A stretch of DNA of 37,863 nucleotides from a virus. The notes beneath the pieces are model-generated. The model searched no databases. It had not been told where the DNA came from and worked only from the letters and a program-made list of their open reading frames with translations. Where the stretch lies: positions 1-37,863 of the IMG/VR virus record IMGVR_UViG_3300048839_001886; one strand, given 5' to 3'. Made by a program: the position numbers and the translations under genes. Shown here one piece after another: positions 24,795 through 32,290 of the stretch (position 1 is its first letter; each line of letters begins with the position of its first letter).

Positions 24795-25352
24795 CTACCC
24801 CCCTGGGTGGGGTGGGCTACCCCCACCCCGGTTTATGGGGGCCTTGCACCCCCACCCCGGTTTATGGGGGCCAACTTTATAAAATCTCTCAAGGGAATCA
24901 AGAGCGGAGAACAGCAGACCCTTTGCGAAGTGCTGGTTCATAGGGCGTCCCGCCCATGTCGAAATTCGGCAATATTCGCGAATGGTTTTTTCTTCTCCGA
25001 TCACGGCGCAAACGACAGGGCAGGAGATTTCACCGACGGCTTCAAGGGCTTCGGATACCCTCTTTGCCGCCGTCGCCATCCATTCGTGTGCTTCGCCTCG
25101 ACCTCCTCCGTCCACCCTGGCAATGGACATGACGGCATAATTTGGTCCCTTCCCGGCGGCTTGGAAATCGCGGTTGAATTGTTCTGCTGCCCGTAGTTGT
25201 TCATCGGTGATTTGGCCGTCGTCGCGCCAGCGCTCGAACTGCGTCAAGACGCGGACACGAAACACACCGGCTTCCATCGTCTCCTCGATCTTCCCGACCC
25301 TGCCGCCGGGAAGCCTTATCCGCTCACCTTGATTTGCCATCTTCCCCCACAT
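24795..25352 (-). CDS. DUF6456-like hypothetical protein (185 aa)
   Basis: Last gene of the leftward early operon. A central helical region (DGQITDEQLRAAEQFNRDFQ) and a C-terminal VCAVIGEEKTIREYCRISTW followed by ALDSLERFYKVG resemble the DUF6456 domain, which in alphaproteobacteria is tied to DNA-binding regulators. The last 25 residues are encoded by the two 25-bp repeats and look non-conserved. ATG 25352 has AGGA close by. ATG 25340 is an alternative. It overlaps the zinc-ribbon gene's 3' end. Confidence 0.65.
   Translation of the reverse strand: MWGKMANQGERIRLPGGRVGKIEETMEAGVFRVRVLTQFERWRDDGQITDEQLRAAEQFNRDFQAAGKGPNYAVMSIARVDGGGRGEAHEWMATAAKRVSEALEAVGEISCPVVCAVIGEEKTIREYCRISTWAGRPMNQHFAKGLLFSALDSLERFYKVGPHKPGWGCKAPINRGGGSPPHPGG
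24819..24872. repeat. Two identical 25-bp direct repeats, each with a hairpin
   Basis: Copies at 24819-24843 and 24848-24872 are identical and separated by TTGC, giving a 29-bp period. Each contains CCCCCA and TGGGGG, able to pair around a ten-base loop. They lie at the convergent ends of the plus-strand island and the leftward early operon. The period is not a multiple of three, so they are not protein repeats. Confidence 0.8.
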
Positions 25353-25500
25353 TTTCCTGTCTGCGAGCCGTAAGAAACGATGCCCTCAGGATGGCCATGC
25401 AGGCGGGGCAGATGGGTTGGAACGATGCCGCGCCGCACTTGATGCAGCGGCAGTCGCCGACCTGGACCGGACGCACTCCACCTGGCGCCTTGTCCGTCAT
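25324..25500 (-). CDS. Small zinc-ribbon protein (58 aa)
   Basis: Cys19-x2-Cys22 and Cys31-x2-Cys34 (CRCIKCGA, ICPACMAI) form a likely zinc ribbon, with Cys17 nearby. ATG 25500 overlaps the stop of the replication protein as ATGA. No catalytic residues. Probably a nucleic-acid or protein adaptor, but function is unknown. Confidence 0.68.
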   Translation of the reverse strand: MTDKAPGGVRPVQVGDCRCIKCGAASFQPICPACMAILRASFLTARRQENVGEDGKSR

Positions 25501-26603
25501 CCCACCCCCACGAAATCGACCCGCTTGACGCCCAGGGCGCCGGCCAGAAACTGGCCGAACTGTTCGGCGAGTCGGGACCGGCGGAACTTGCTCTCCTCGA
25601 CGAAGACAGCCACCCCGTCGGCAATGGTCGGCTCGGGCAATGTGGCGATCCAGCGTCCATAGGCCACGGCACCTCCCGGCATCAGACGCGCAACGCGCCG
25701 CCGCCATCCATCATCCACCTCGTCCAGGCTGACGGTCGGCTGCCAGTCGGTGGCCCCGGTCAGGCCGGGTTGCGCCTCGGCCGGAGCCTTTCCGGCCTTG
25801 GCCTGGGCGATGGCCTCCGGGATCGAGTGGCGGAAGAACCGGAGCGAGCGGACGGCACCCTTGCCCTGGTCCCTGGCCCTGGCCATCCCGGCGGCCATGA
25901 CGTCGACCAGCAGGGCGACGGTGGCCCCCTGGTCGAGGTATTCCCTGGCCTCCCGGCGCATCGACGCGGACGGCACCGCGACGGCTCCCGGCCAGGTTTC
26001 CGCGACGAGGCGACGGAACGCCTCGCAGACGGCCTCGGTATCCGGATCGGCGGCGGGAACGGCATCCCTGGGGGGTGGAGCGGCATCCTCCCCCTTGCCC
26101 GTCGATCCATCCATCGAACCGCCACCGCCGCCCTCGTGCGGGGCATCCTGGTAAGGCGGTGGTAAGGTAGTACTCTTATGGGTCTGGGTCTGGGTGCTAG
26201 GGCGCTGGGTTTCGTTTGGGTTAACCCAGGAAGAACCCATCGCTAGATCGGCATTGCGATTATTCAACGACTTAGCGCGACCGCCCTTGGATCCATTGGC
26301 GCGATTTTTCTCGATGAGTTTTTGCGTGAAAATCCACTCTTTTTCGAGCCGATTTTGCCGCCAGTAGCCCTCGGACAGGTCGAAGAAAGAGGCCAGGGAC
26401 GGGCGCAACTTGTCGCGCCAGCGGGCCGGCGTGACCCCCAGCATGCGGGCGATCCTGGCGTCGTCGTCGGGCAGTGGCTGGCCGTTGTTGCGCCAGGTGA
26501 TCATCAGCAGCTTGAGGTAAGCACCGTGCTCCTCCAGCGACAGGTGCATGGTGTCGCCCAGGTATGCGTCGCAGAACAGCGGCATGGCTGGGGCCTGGCT
26601 CAT
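25497..26603 (-). CDS. DUF1376 replication-type protein (368 aa)
   Basis: N-terminal DUF1376 domain (about 1-95): MPLFCDAYLGDTMHLSLEEH, GAYLKLLMITWRNNGQPLPD and DDARIARMLGVTPARWRDKL. Such proteins are common in phage replication modules and resemble initiators or primosomal factors. A low-complexity linker follows (about 145-185, including HEGGGGGSMDG), then a helical C-terminal domain. GGGGAGG lies upstream of the ATG. Its start overlaps the previous gene as ATGA. Confidence 0.82.
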   Translation of the reverse strand: MSQAPAMPLFCDAYLGDTMHLSLEEHGAYLKLLMITWRNNGQPLPDDDARIARMLGVTPARWRDKLRPSLASFFDLSEGYWRQNRLEKEWIFTQKLIEKNRANGSKGGRAKSLNNRNADLAMGSSWVNPNETQRPSTQTQTHKSTTLPPPYQDAPHEGGGGGSMDGSTGKGEDAAPPPRDAVPAADPDTEAVCEAFRRLVAETWPGAVAVPSASMRREAREYLDQGATVALLVDVMAAGMARARDQGKGAVRSLRFFRHSIPEAIAQAKAGKAPAEAQPGLTGATDWQPTVSLDEVDDGWRRRVARLMPGGAVAYGRWIATLPEPTIADGVAVFVEESKFRRSRLAEQFGQFLAGALGVKRVDFVGVG

Positions 26604-26827
26604 GCGGAATCCTCCCCGAACGCTTCCGGCGGAAGCTGCGCCGCATGGCAGCGATCGCGCTCCTTTTCCCGGTCGATCCAGCGGGCCAGGCGCTCGCGCA
26701 TCTCCGTCGGAAGGGCGCGCCAGAGGGCGCACCGGGAGGGCGTCCAGGCGCCGGGAGACCACCGCGCGCGGGGCTTGATCCGGCTGGTCACCTGGGGGCT
26801 GCTGAGCGCGGAACGAAAGTCCATCAT
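26600..26827 (-). CDS. Small basic hypothetical protein (75 aa)
   Basis: Arginine- and tryptophan-rich protein (SRIKPRARWSPGAWTPSRCA, EMRERLARWIDREKERDRCH) with no recognised family. Both ends overlap neighbours as ATGA, which argues that it is a real translated gene. ATG 26827 is chosen for its overlap with the methyltransferase stop. Confidence 0.65.
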   Translation of the reverse strand: MMDFRSALSSPQVTSRIKPRARWSPGAWTPSRCALWRALPTEMRERLARWIDREKERDRCHAAQLPPEAFGEDSA

Positions 26828-27447
26828 GCCCAGTCCTCCGGCCTCTCCAGGGACTTGCGGCAGGGCGAAATCCATGTCATTTCCGTGGGGCCGCTCCAGC
26901 CCTTGCGCCAGACGAGCCAGCAATAGGCCGTCGCGGTGGCCGCCTTCTTGTCGAGGCGCCCCTTGACCATCGGAACCCGTTCGGTGAATTGCGCCATCAT
27001 GGCCGGTGGGTGGGGCTTGAACAGCGTCTTGTGCCGCTCGATGCCCTCCAGGAAGGCGCTCCGCACCAGGACGGCCACTCCCTGGACGGCGACCTCCAGG
27101 CTGCGCACAATGAACTGGGCGGCCAATCGGAATGGCGGGTTGGTGACGATCCAGTCGGGGCGATGGAGCGGCGCCCCAGGCATCAGGAAATCATGAACCT
27201 GCCCGAAACCGTAGTCGTGAACGTCGGAGGCGTATACATCACGGAAGGTTTCGGCCAACGGACGGGCCATATGCCCATCGCCGCATGCCGGCTCCCAACA
27301 GGTTGCCGACTGTTGATTCGTGAACATGGGCAGGATGTTGTTGCAAAGCGCCCGCGTCGCCCAAGGCGGCGTCGGGAAATAGTCCAAGGAGTCATGCGGC
27401 TCCTTGCGCTGCGCCATGACGGCCGTGCTGGTGTTCCAGGCTCTCAT
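26824..27447 (-). CDS. DNA methyltransferase, N6-adenine type (207 aa)
   Basis: SAM-dependent DNA methyltransferase. An N-terminal LDYFPTPPWATRAL motif (residues 21-34), typical of phage Dam-like enzymes, is followed by motif I CWEPACGDGHMARPL (about 50-64), DVYASDVHDYG, and the catalytic NPPF (103-106). Likely protects phage DNA from restriction or marks replication. No restriction partner is visible, so it is probably an orphan enzyme. It starts six bases after the preceding stop. Confidence 0.88.
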   Translation of the reverse strand: MRAWNTSTAVMAQRKEPHDSLDYFPTPPWATRALCNNILPMFTNQQSATCWEPACGDGHMARPLAETFRDVYASDVHDYGFGQVHDFLMPGAPLHRPDWIVTNPPFRLAAQFIVRSLEVAVQGVAVLVRSAFLEGIERHKTLFKPHPPAMMAQFTERVPMVKGRLDKKAATATAYCWLVWRKGWSGPTEMTWISPCRKSLERPEDWA

Positions 27448-27452
27448 GCCGA

Positions 27453-27635
27453 TCACCAAACCGATGCGGCGATGATTGCGACAGGCAGCCCTATCGCGCC
27501 GCCTGCCAAGAAGCCGAGGAGGATGATCCTGGCGGAGAATGTCCACAGGTCTTCGACCTCTTCCAGCAGGTTCGGCCCATGATCGTCCGGGAGACGCCGT
27601 CCGTCGATCAGATCTCTGTTCAGACGCTCTTGCAT
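27453..27635 (-). CDS. Small membrane protein (60 aa)
   Basis: Polar N-terminus (MQERLNRDLIDGRRLPDDHG) then a hydrophobic C-terminal helix (IILLGFLAGGAIGLPVAIIA). One predicted membrane segment. AAGGAG lies upstream of ATG 27635. It overlaps the 3' end of the HTH gene by 16 bases. Function unknown. Confidence 0.65.
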   Translation of the reverse strand: MQERLNRDLIDGRRLPDDHGPNLLEEVEDLWTFSARIILLGFLAGGAIGLPVAIIAASVW

Positions 27636-27922
27636 GCCAGCCCACTCCTTACTGCGAACGGCTTGGTGATTTCCCAGTCGGCGGGCCAGGATCCCGTGAC
27701 CCGTGGCCACGATGCGTGATCGTTGTTTTCGATCCGCCGGCGCTCGACCCTCTTGGTTCTGGCCGGAAGCCTCATGCGGGCAGCAATCCGCACTACCGTC
27801 TGGATGGATCCCAGACCGTAAGCCCGCATCATGACGGTCAGCGAATTTCCCGCTCTCCAGTCGGCGGAAAACCTTTCCCGCATCTGGCCCGTCCAGCGAC
27901 TCTCCGTGTAATCGGTCATCAT
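27620..27922 (-). CDS. GcrA-like helix-turn-helix protein (100 aa)
   Basis: The N-terminal part (WTGQMRERFSADWRAGNSLT, then MRAYGLGSIQTVVRIAARMR) matches the short HTH layout of GcrA-type cell-cycle regulators of alphaproteobacteria, but is too divergent to name. It is followed by a basic stretch (LPARTKRVERRRIE). GcrA cooperates with DNA methylation in alphaproteobacteria, and a DNA methyltransferase is encoded two genes downstream. Start overlaps the previous stop as ATGA. Confidence 0.6.
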   Translation of the reverse strand: MMTDYTESRWTGQMRERFSADWRAGNSLTVMMRAYGLGSIQTVVRIAARMRLPARTKRVERRRIENNDHASWPRVTGSWPADWEITKPFAVRSGLACKSV

Positions 27923-28194
27923 GCCGCCACCTCGTCGCCTGTCGGGAAAAGGAGCAACTGGGCCGTCCTCTCCCCATCGTCTCGCCTGCCCGACCTGAAC
28001 GCGGCCTCGGCCCGTTCCGCGCATTCCGGGCAGGCGTCCAGACCTCCGAGACGCTGGACGACGGTTTCGTCGTAGGTCTTCCAGGCGCCTTCCGGCCCAT
28101 CCCAGCAGCGGCGCTCGATGTTCCTTGACACCGTGCGCTCGGGGCGGAAAATCGCGCCACCGCCGCCGCAGGTCCCGCATGTCGTCGTCACCAT
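27919..28194 (-). CDS. Zinc-ribbon protein (91 aa)
   Basis: CGTCGGGG near the N-terminus (Cys6, Cys9) and ACPECAER (Cys55, Cys58) form a likely zinc site like those in DnaJ-type and topoisomerase-type ribbons. Overlaps the helicase 3' end by seven bases and the HTH gene as ATGA. Possibly an accessory DNA-binding factor. No enzymatic motif. Confidence 0.68.
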   Translation of the reverse strand: MVTTTCGTCGGGGAIFRPERTVSRNIERRCWDGPEGAWKTYDETVVQRLGGLDACPECAERAEAAFRSGRRDDGERTAQLLLFPTGDEVAA

Positions 28195-30686
28195 CTGGCG
28201 CCTCCGAATGCCTGCTGTCCGCGCGGCTGGAACCGGCTCCTGTACTGGTTCCGTGTGCGCAACACGTTCTCCGCCCAGGCCACGGGGTGTTCCATCCGGC
28301 GGAGCCGGCCGTAGGCAACCAGGTCCGAACGGGTCTTGAGCGCCGCCACCGCGTCCTTGAACTTCATCCGCAGCAGCACGTCGGCCTGGATCCCGGCGAT
28401 GGGCGGGTGCGATTCGACGGCCGCCGAGGCGAACCCGGACACCACCTGGGTATTGCCGCAGGAACAGCGCATGTGGATGTGGCCCTCGGGACGCTCGTGC
28501 ATGCGGGAACATTTCCGGCAGCGCCACGTGGCCTGCACCGCCTTTTCCAGACCATTCAGGCCGCCCTTGAGGTCCCAGGGGCGGGGCGCGTCGTACATGC
28601 CGTGCCGGCCGCCGTTGCCCACCAGGTCGAGGATGACGGCATGGCTCTTGTCGGCGTGGGTGCGCAACGCGCGGCCACAGTTTCCGACGATCGCGACCTT
28701 TCCCCGCCGTCTGACAACGAGGGTTCCAAGCGCATTCGTGAGACACCAGACGGCCTCGCCAGCCCCAGGCCCCTCGGAAATCATCATCCCCGACCGCCCC
28801 GGTTCCGAATTTGAGCCTCCAACCACGGAACTCGTCTGCTTCCTGACGTGGAGAAGGTACGCCGGCTGACGATCTCCCCGGACTGGATTGTAAACGGCGA
28901 GATTGCACCGGTAGCCGCGCCGGACGGCCAACGACTGGAGCCGATCCGCAAGGGTGCGGTTTGCTCCGCAGGAAATGTCCATGGTCCGCTTTTCCCATGC
29001 GATGGCGGACGGATGGCACCCGTGGCCGGAGTTCATGGTCTCCAGAAGAATACCGAACTGACGTTCGTCCATGTCGTCGAGCGCCAGCGAGAAGTCACGG
29101 TCAATGTATTCTTCAAGATCTGCCCATCCGCGCAGGTGCTTATCTCTCCCGCGTGGCTGGCCTCGGGAGATGCTGTACCTGACCAAGCGACGATATTTTT
29201 TCATCTCCCCTTTCCGTTCCGGGGAGTAGACACCATATTTGAACCCGCACCCTTCGAGGCATTTCCGGATTTCGTCGTTTTCCTGCTTGCCTTCGGACTG
29301 GCAAATGGTGATGGCGTTCGTCTTCTTGTTGAGCCCTCCATTTGTCATGAACCAGCCGATGAAGCGGATTTCGGCATCCGACAACGGCAGCCCGTGCGCC
29401 TGTTGAGTTCCGGAAACCGGCAGACGGAACTGCCCTTTCATGCCGGCAAGGTCGGACGCCTCGCGGACTTGCCAGCGCATCGATGTCATGCTCTTGCATC
29501 GGTACACCATGCGATGCCCGCCGGTCACCCGGATGTCCAGGTGAGGCGAAATCACCTCGAACATCGACTCTCCATCCGCCAGGGGACGGACAACTTTGTC
29601 CTGGATGACACGCCATTCGATCCGGCCCGTTTCCATGTCGAAAGCGGCGACTTGGCCGTCGATGAACACCTCGTCGTGTCTTTTCCAGCCGGCCGGCGTC
29701 AGCACCTCGGTTTCGATGTCAAGGCACTGCTGGATGTAAAGGCTTGTCGATGCCGTGGGCCGCTCCATGATCGCCACCGAAATGGCCGGGATGTCCAAGC
29801 CCTCGCCGATCAGGGCGCAGCTGGTCAGGACCTGCACCGAGCCGTCGGCCAGGCCCTGGATCGCGGCCGCGCGTTCCCGGGGCGACATGGACCCGTCCAC
29901 CGAGCGGGCCAGCCATCCGGCGGCGCGGTAGGCTTCGGCCGAAGCCTCGGCGAGTTCCACGGTCGAGCAGAAGACCACGGCCGGCTGCCCCGGCGCGTGC
30001 TTGGCGTACCAGCGCCGGCCGATCACCGATATCCCCGACTTGGCCACCGCCTCGGCCACCTCGTTGACGGCGTAGTCGCCGGCCCGCACCTTGACGCCGG
30101 ACAGGTCGAGCTCCGTCTTCGGCGCGTAGACGATGGCCGGGGCCAGGTAGCCGGCGGCGGTCAGGTCGCGGATGCCCGGACAGCGAACCACATGATGGAA
30201 GTGCCCGTCCTCGCCCAGCCCCTTGCCGTCCAGGCGGAAGGGGGTGGCGGTCAGGCCGATGTTCTGGGCCCTCGCCATGGCATGGGCGATGCGCGTCCAG
30301 CCGGCGGCGGCGATGTGGTGCGCCTCGTCGAAGACGGCGATCTCGACCTTGGCCAGCCAGGGCGCCAGGGCCTCCATGCGGGCCAGCACCGTGTCGACGG
30401 ATGCGATGTGCAGCCGGTGTCCGGTCAGGTCGTGGCCGGGGCGCAGCATGCCATGCGGGATGCCCAGGGAATGGGCGCGTTGGGATGCCTGATCCAGCAG
30501 CTCGGCGCGATGGGCGAACCAGACCACCGGTTTCCCGGCGGCCAGCAGGGTGCGGAGGCCGTCCATGCCCATGGTGGTCTTGCCCGATCCGACGGGGGCC
30601 TCCAGCAGCACGCCGGGCGATCCCCGTTGCAGCCAAGCGAGGGTTTCGTTGACGGCCTTGGTCTGGTAGGGGCGGAGGACGGTCAC
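28188..30686 (-). CDS. RadD-like SF2 helicase with intein (832 aa precursor)
   Basis: DNA helicase for replication or recombination. Helicase motifs: LEAPVGSGKTT (Walker A, about 28-38), FDEAHH (119-124), LTATPF (145-150), EGLDIP (295-300), and motif VI, which is interrupted by an intein: host residues ...YIQQ (to 320) join CGRALR (from 670). Removing residues 321-669 leaves a 483-aa helicase with a zinc-binding C-terminus (RCRKCSRMH, MRCSCGN). GTG 30686 overlaps the resolvase stop as GTGA with AAGGAG upstream. It is similar in layout to RadD/YejH, but exact family is uncertain. Confidence 0.9.
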   Translation of the reverse strand: MTVLRPYQTKAVNETLAWLQRGSPGVLLEAPVGSGKTTMGMDGLRTLLAAGKPVVWFAHRAELLDQASQRAHSLGIPHGMLRPGHDLTGHRLHIASVDTVLARMEALAPWLAKVEIAVFDEAHHIAAAGWTRIAHAMARAQNIGLTATPFRLDGKGLGEDGHFHHVVRCPGIRDLTAAGYLAPAIVYAPKTELDLSGVKVRAGDYAVNEVAEAVAKSGISVIGRRWYAKHAPGQPAVVFCSTVELAEASAEAYRAAGWLARSVDGSMSPRERAAAIQGLADGSVQVLTSCALIGEGLDIPAISVAIMERPTASTSLYIQQCLDIETEVLTPAGWKRHDEVFIDGQVAAFDMETGRIEWRVIQDKVVRPLADGESMFEVISPHLDIRVTGGHRMVYRCKSMTSMRWQVREASDLAGMKGQFRLPVSGTQQAHGLPLSDAEIRFIGWFMTNGGLNKKTNAITICQSEGKQENDEIRKCLEGCGFKYGVYSPERKGEMKKYRRLVRYSISRGQPRGRDKHLRGWADLEEYIDRDFSLALDDMDERQFGILLETMNSGHGCHPSAIAWEKRTMDISCGANRTLADRLQSLAVRRGYRCNLAVYNPVRGDRQPAYLLHVRKQTSSVVGGSNSEPGRSGMMISEGPGAGEAVWCLTNALGTLVVRRRGKVAIVGNCGRALRTHADKSHAVILDLVGNGGRHGMYDAPRPWDLKGGLNGLEKAVQATWRCRKCSRMHERPEGHIHMRCSCGNTQVVSGFASAAVESHPPIAGIQADVLLRMKFKDAVAALKTRSDLVAYGRLRRMEHPVAWAENVLRTRNQYRSRFQPRGQQAFGGARW
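28680..29726 (-). mobile_element. Intein with degenerate LAGLIDADG endonuclease (349 aa)
   Basis: Starts with Cys (CLDIETEVLTPAGWKRHDEV, block A), has block B with RVTGGHRMVYR (His71), and ends with VWCLTNALGTLVVRRRGKVA then IVGN before Cys+1 (blocks F and G). It sits in helicase motif VI, an active-site position typical of inteins. The central domain has FIGWFMTNGG (122-131) and FGILLETMNSGHGC (224-237), positioned like the two LAGLIDADG/DOD motifs. Both usual acidic residues seem replaced (Asn129, His235), so the endonuclease is probably inactive. The penultimate residue is Gly, not the usual His. Confidence 0.88.
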
Positions 30687-31207
30687 TTCCCCATCTCCTT
30701 GCGGTAGAGGTGACAGCCCAGGTCCCAGATTGCCAGGGCATCGGCCTCGTTGTCGTCGGCGACCCACCAGCCGCGTTGCCGGCAGGCGGCGATCATGTCG
30801 TCCTTCTTGGCGTTTCCCTTGCCCGTCCAGTGCTTCTTGACGCTGGCCGGCTGGGCGACGGCCCGCCAGCGAATCCCGCGCTGGTCGGCCAGCATTTCGG
30901 CGATGCCCGCCATGGACATCAGCTTGCGGACGGTTTCATAACTGGTCATCTTGGGCATCAGGGGGGCCTCGATGATCAGCCCGGCCGGCCGCTTGTCGTA
31001 CAGCAGGCGGGTCAGGCGAAAATGGAATTCGGCCAGGAAATGCCCGACGCCTCCAGCCTCCGTCATCACGCGGAGGACGCCGGATTCCGGACGGGCTGGC
31101 GGGGAGGACGCCGCTTCAATCGCAGTCGCGCCCCGGAGCGGGACGCGCCCGTAGCACCAGCCGGTTTTGGTCGCGATATCGAGCGCGAGAAGTCCCCCCG
31201 CCGTCAT
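30683..31207 (-). CDS. RuvC-like Holliday junction resolvase (174 aa)
   Basis: Ribonuclease-H-fold nuclease resolving recombination or packaging junctions. The first acidic residue is in LLALDIATKTGW (Asp10), the second in GLIIEAPLMPKM (Glu80), and the C-terminal acidic cluster is VADDNEADALAIWDL (Glu154, Asp156). These match RuvC-type phage resolvases. A basic segment, ASVKKHWTGKGNAKKDDM, is also typical. It precedes the helicase, suggesting a recombination-replication module. Confidence 0.92.
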   Translation of the reverse strand: MTAGGLLALDIATKTGWCYGRVPLRGATAIEAASSPPARPESGVLRVMTEAGGVGHFLAEFHFRLTRLLYDKRPAGLIIEAPLMPKMTSYETVRKLMSMAGIAEMLADQRGIRWRAVAQPASVKKHWTGKGNAKKDDMIAACRQRGWWVADDNEADALAIWDLGCHLYRKEMGK

Positions 31208-31219
31208 GGCCGCCGCCCC

Positions 31220-31969
31220 TTAGTGCGCGATGGCGGGGAAGGCGTCCCCGGCGGTGCCGGGCGGCATGGCGCCGCGGGACTTGGCAAGGCGATCCGTGTT
31301 GCCCAGGATCCATCCCTTGTCGTAGATGCCGTGCGACGCCGAGCCGTCGGGGTGGGGATTGGATTCCCGCGTCAGGCCTTCCAGTCCCGCCCGGCGCCCC
31401 TCGGCGAAGGTAAAGCCGGCGCCGTCCATTTCCTCGTCGCTGCCCTCGATGACGACGGGCGGCTCCTCGGGTTCCGGTTCCGGTTCGGGGGCGGCCTTGG
31501 CCTTCTTGCCACGCCCCTTCTTGGCGCCGGCATCGGCCGCGACGGGTTCCGGAGCCCCATCATCGCCCTCGAACATGGTGCCACCGGGGGCCGGGGCGGG
31601 CTCTTCCTCTTCCTCGCCGTCCTCCAGGACGGACAGGAAGTCCAGCGTCTGGCCCGCCTGCAAGGCGGCATAGGCGCGCTTCAGGTTGGCGAGAATCCGC
31701 TCGCCTTCCGCCTCGTCCTCCATTTCGCTGGCCACCCGGGCCCGCTTCCAGAGCTTGTAGAACAGGTCAAGGTCCTTGCGGGCGATATCGCACCCGGCCT
31801 TCAGGTCGCGCCAGGCCTTGGTGCGGGCATCGGCGATCGGCTCGATATGGGTGGCCTTCAGGTCATCGATCCTGGAATCCAGATCGTGGATGGCGGCAAA
31901 GCCTGCCTTCAGGGCATCCGGCAGTTCGTCGGGCGACAGCAGGCGAATATCGTCATCGTGCTTTGGCAT
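31220..31969 (-). CDS. Hypothetical protein with acidic-proline linker (249 aa)
   Basis: N-terminal helical domain (about 1-110, including ATHIEPIADARTKAWRDLKA and LFYKLWKRARVASEMED). Low-complexity acidic and proline-rich segments follow (EDGEEEEEPAPAPGG, APEPEPEPEEPPVV) with a lysine-rich patch (AKKGRGKKAK). A conserved-looking C-terminus contains FAEGRRAGLEGLTRESNPHP. The layout suits a flexible DNA- or protein-binding factor. No family recognised. Confidence 0.62.
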   Translation of the reverse strand: MPKHDDDIRLLSPDELPDALKAGFAAIHDLDSRIDDLKATHIEPIADARTKAWRDLKAGCDIARKDLDLFYKLWKRARVASEMEDEAEGERILANLKRAYAALQAGQTLDFLSVLEDGEEEEEPAPAPGGTMFEGDDGAPEPVAADAGAKKGRGKKAKAAPEPEPEPEEPPVVIEGSDEEMDGAGFTFAEGRRAGLEGLTRESNPHPDGSASHGIYDKGWILGNTDRLAKSRGAMPPGTAGDAFPAIAH

Positions 31970-32212
31970 GGGCTAGTCCTTTCGTCTGTTTGGCGGTGAT
32001 CCCCAGGGGAGCCGCCGCCAGTCGGTTCGCCCCGCGCGGGCATGGGAAGGTGATGAACGCGGGACGCAAGCGGCGGCTCGCCTCGGGTCGCTGTCCGGAA
32101 AAGCGGCCGGAGGGGTTAGCGCCCCCTCCGGCCCAAGTCCAACAGGGAGGCATCACGTCGTGGGTCGGAGACTGGTCCGGGCGGATTCCCGCGGCCCGGT
32201 CCTGCGCGGATC
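31970..32212. other. Intergenic region downstream of the tRNAs
   Basis: About 240 bases with no convincing gene. It holds the GC-rich terminator-like hairpin at 32105-32133. AAAGGACT provides a ribosome-binding site for the gene starting at 31969. Open frames here are interrupted or overlap the tRNAs. Confidence 0.6.
32105..32133 (-). terminator. Possible terminator after the tRNA pair
   Basis: GGCCGGAGGGG (32105-32115) pairs perfectly with CCCCTCCGGCC (32123-32133) around seven bases. On the minus strand it is followed by GCTTTTCC, giving only four T residues. It could end or attenuate transcription after the tRNAs and before the gene at 31969. Confidence 0.5.
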
Positions 32213-32288
32213 TGGTCGGAGCGGCCGGACTCGAACCGGCGACAACCGGCTTCCAGGGCCGGAACTCTACCAATTGAGCTACACTCCG
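32213..32288 (-). tRNA. tRNA-Pro (TGG), CCA encoded
   Basis: Full cloverleaf on the minus strand. Acceptor stem CGGAGTG/CGCTCCG with the C1-G72 pair typical of tRNA-Pro, GCTC D stem, anticodon stem CCGGC/GCCGG with loop CCTGGAA (anticodon TGG), T stem GCCGG/CCGGC with TTCGAGT. A73 and CCA are encoded. Odd points: position 33 is C rather than U and position 37 is A rather than the G usual in tRNA-Pro. Confidence 0.85.
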
Positions 32289-32290
32289 AT

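Noticed and set aside
24819-24872. Short CRISPR or classical iteron
   Set aside because: Only two copies with four bases between them. No initiator gene or further units are adjacent.
28848-30707. A 619-residue plus-strand open frame over the helicase
   Set aside because: It is fully antisense to the helicase and intein and shows typical high-GC shadow composition.
31220-31969. GapR/DUF2312 assignment for the 249-aa protein
   Set aside because: Only general helical and charged similarity. No specific motif match could be supported.
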